Origin: an uncultured Paracoccaceae bacterium
GTDB taxonomy: Bacteria; Pseudomonadota; Alphaproteobacteria; Rhodobacterales; Rhodobacteraceae
Direction: 5' to 3'
DNA: 13,056 nucleotides
Assembly: GCA_937927675.1 (NCBI GenBank)
Contig: CALBSG010000093.1
Coordinates: 1-13,056, forward strand
The notes below the pieces were generated by a model. It made no database searches. It had not been told where the DNA came from and saw nothing but the letters and a program-made list of their open reading frames with translations. Position numbers and translations under genes: made by a program. Of the stretch, positions 13,054 to 13,056 are shown one piece after another. The first letter of the stretch is position 1. Each line of letters starts with the position of its first letter.

Positions 13054-13056
13054 AAC

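Overview
The window looks like a chimera of three unrelated pieces of DNA. Positions 1 to about 11,105 read as one coherent GC-rich alphaproteobacterial segment, most likely Rhodobacteraceae. The TruA and YcjX N-termini, the style of the hydrolases and the strong G/C preference at third codon positions all suggest this. Positions about 11,105-11,430 carry, on the minus strand, the last ~88 codons of mraY and the first ~22 codons of an overlapping murD from another bacterium; the MTPIHHHF-type ending loosely suggests the Verrucomicrobia/PVC side, but this is not certain. From somewhere in 11,430-11,505 to the end is the upstream region and complete dnaB of an actinobacterium, probably Microbacteriaceae, with clearly different codon use (many CTA leucine codons). 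Both junctions cut genes in mid-domain, so misassembly or an amplification chimera is much more likely than real rearrangement.

Layout. 1-100: the tail of an unknown plus-strand gene and a strong intrinsic terminator. 145-7360: a tight minus-strand run of seven genes, most of them overlapping by 4-10 bases. In transcription order they are an alpha/beta hydrolase, a PLP-dependent threonine/serine dehydratase-like enzyme, a PcaD-like enol-lactonase/hydrolase, a second small alpha/beta hydrolase, an enolase-superfamily sugar-acid dehydratase-like protein, a glyceraldehyde-3-phosphate dehydrogenase paralogue, and a dimethylformamidase large-subunit-like protein. 7473-9248: a divergent ABC exporter half-transporter. 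9329-9646: a small membrane protein. 9713-10480: truA (minus). 10564 to about 11,105: the 5' part of a ycjX-family P-loop gene, cut by the first junction. Then come the mraY/murD fragment, a DnaA-box-rich upstream region and dnaB.

How the genes may work together. The seven-gene cluster looks like a catabolic operon. Ester, lactone or amide hydrolases would open a substrate, two dehydratases (a PLP enzyme and an enolase-superfamily member) would remove water or ammonia, and a non-housekeeping-looking GAPDH-type dehydrogenase would oxidise an aldehyde. I do not recognise it as a described pathway; the substrate is unknown, and no transporter or regulator lies inside the run. It is the best candidate here for an undescribed system. 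The divergent intergenic region (7361-7472) contains two TTGC-N-GCAA inverted repeats that could be operators. In the actinobacterial part, four same-strand DnaA boxes in 64 bases and a pair of identical mini-hairpins lie upstream of dnaB, which suggests that the replicative helicase gene is controlled by DnaA.

No tRNA, rRNA, CRISPR array, insertion sequence or prophage gene was seen.
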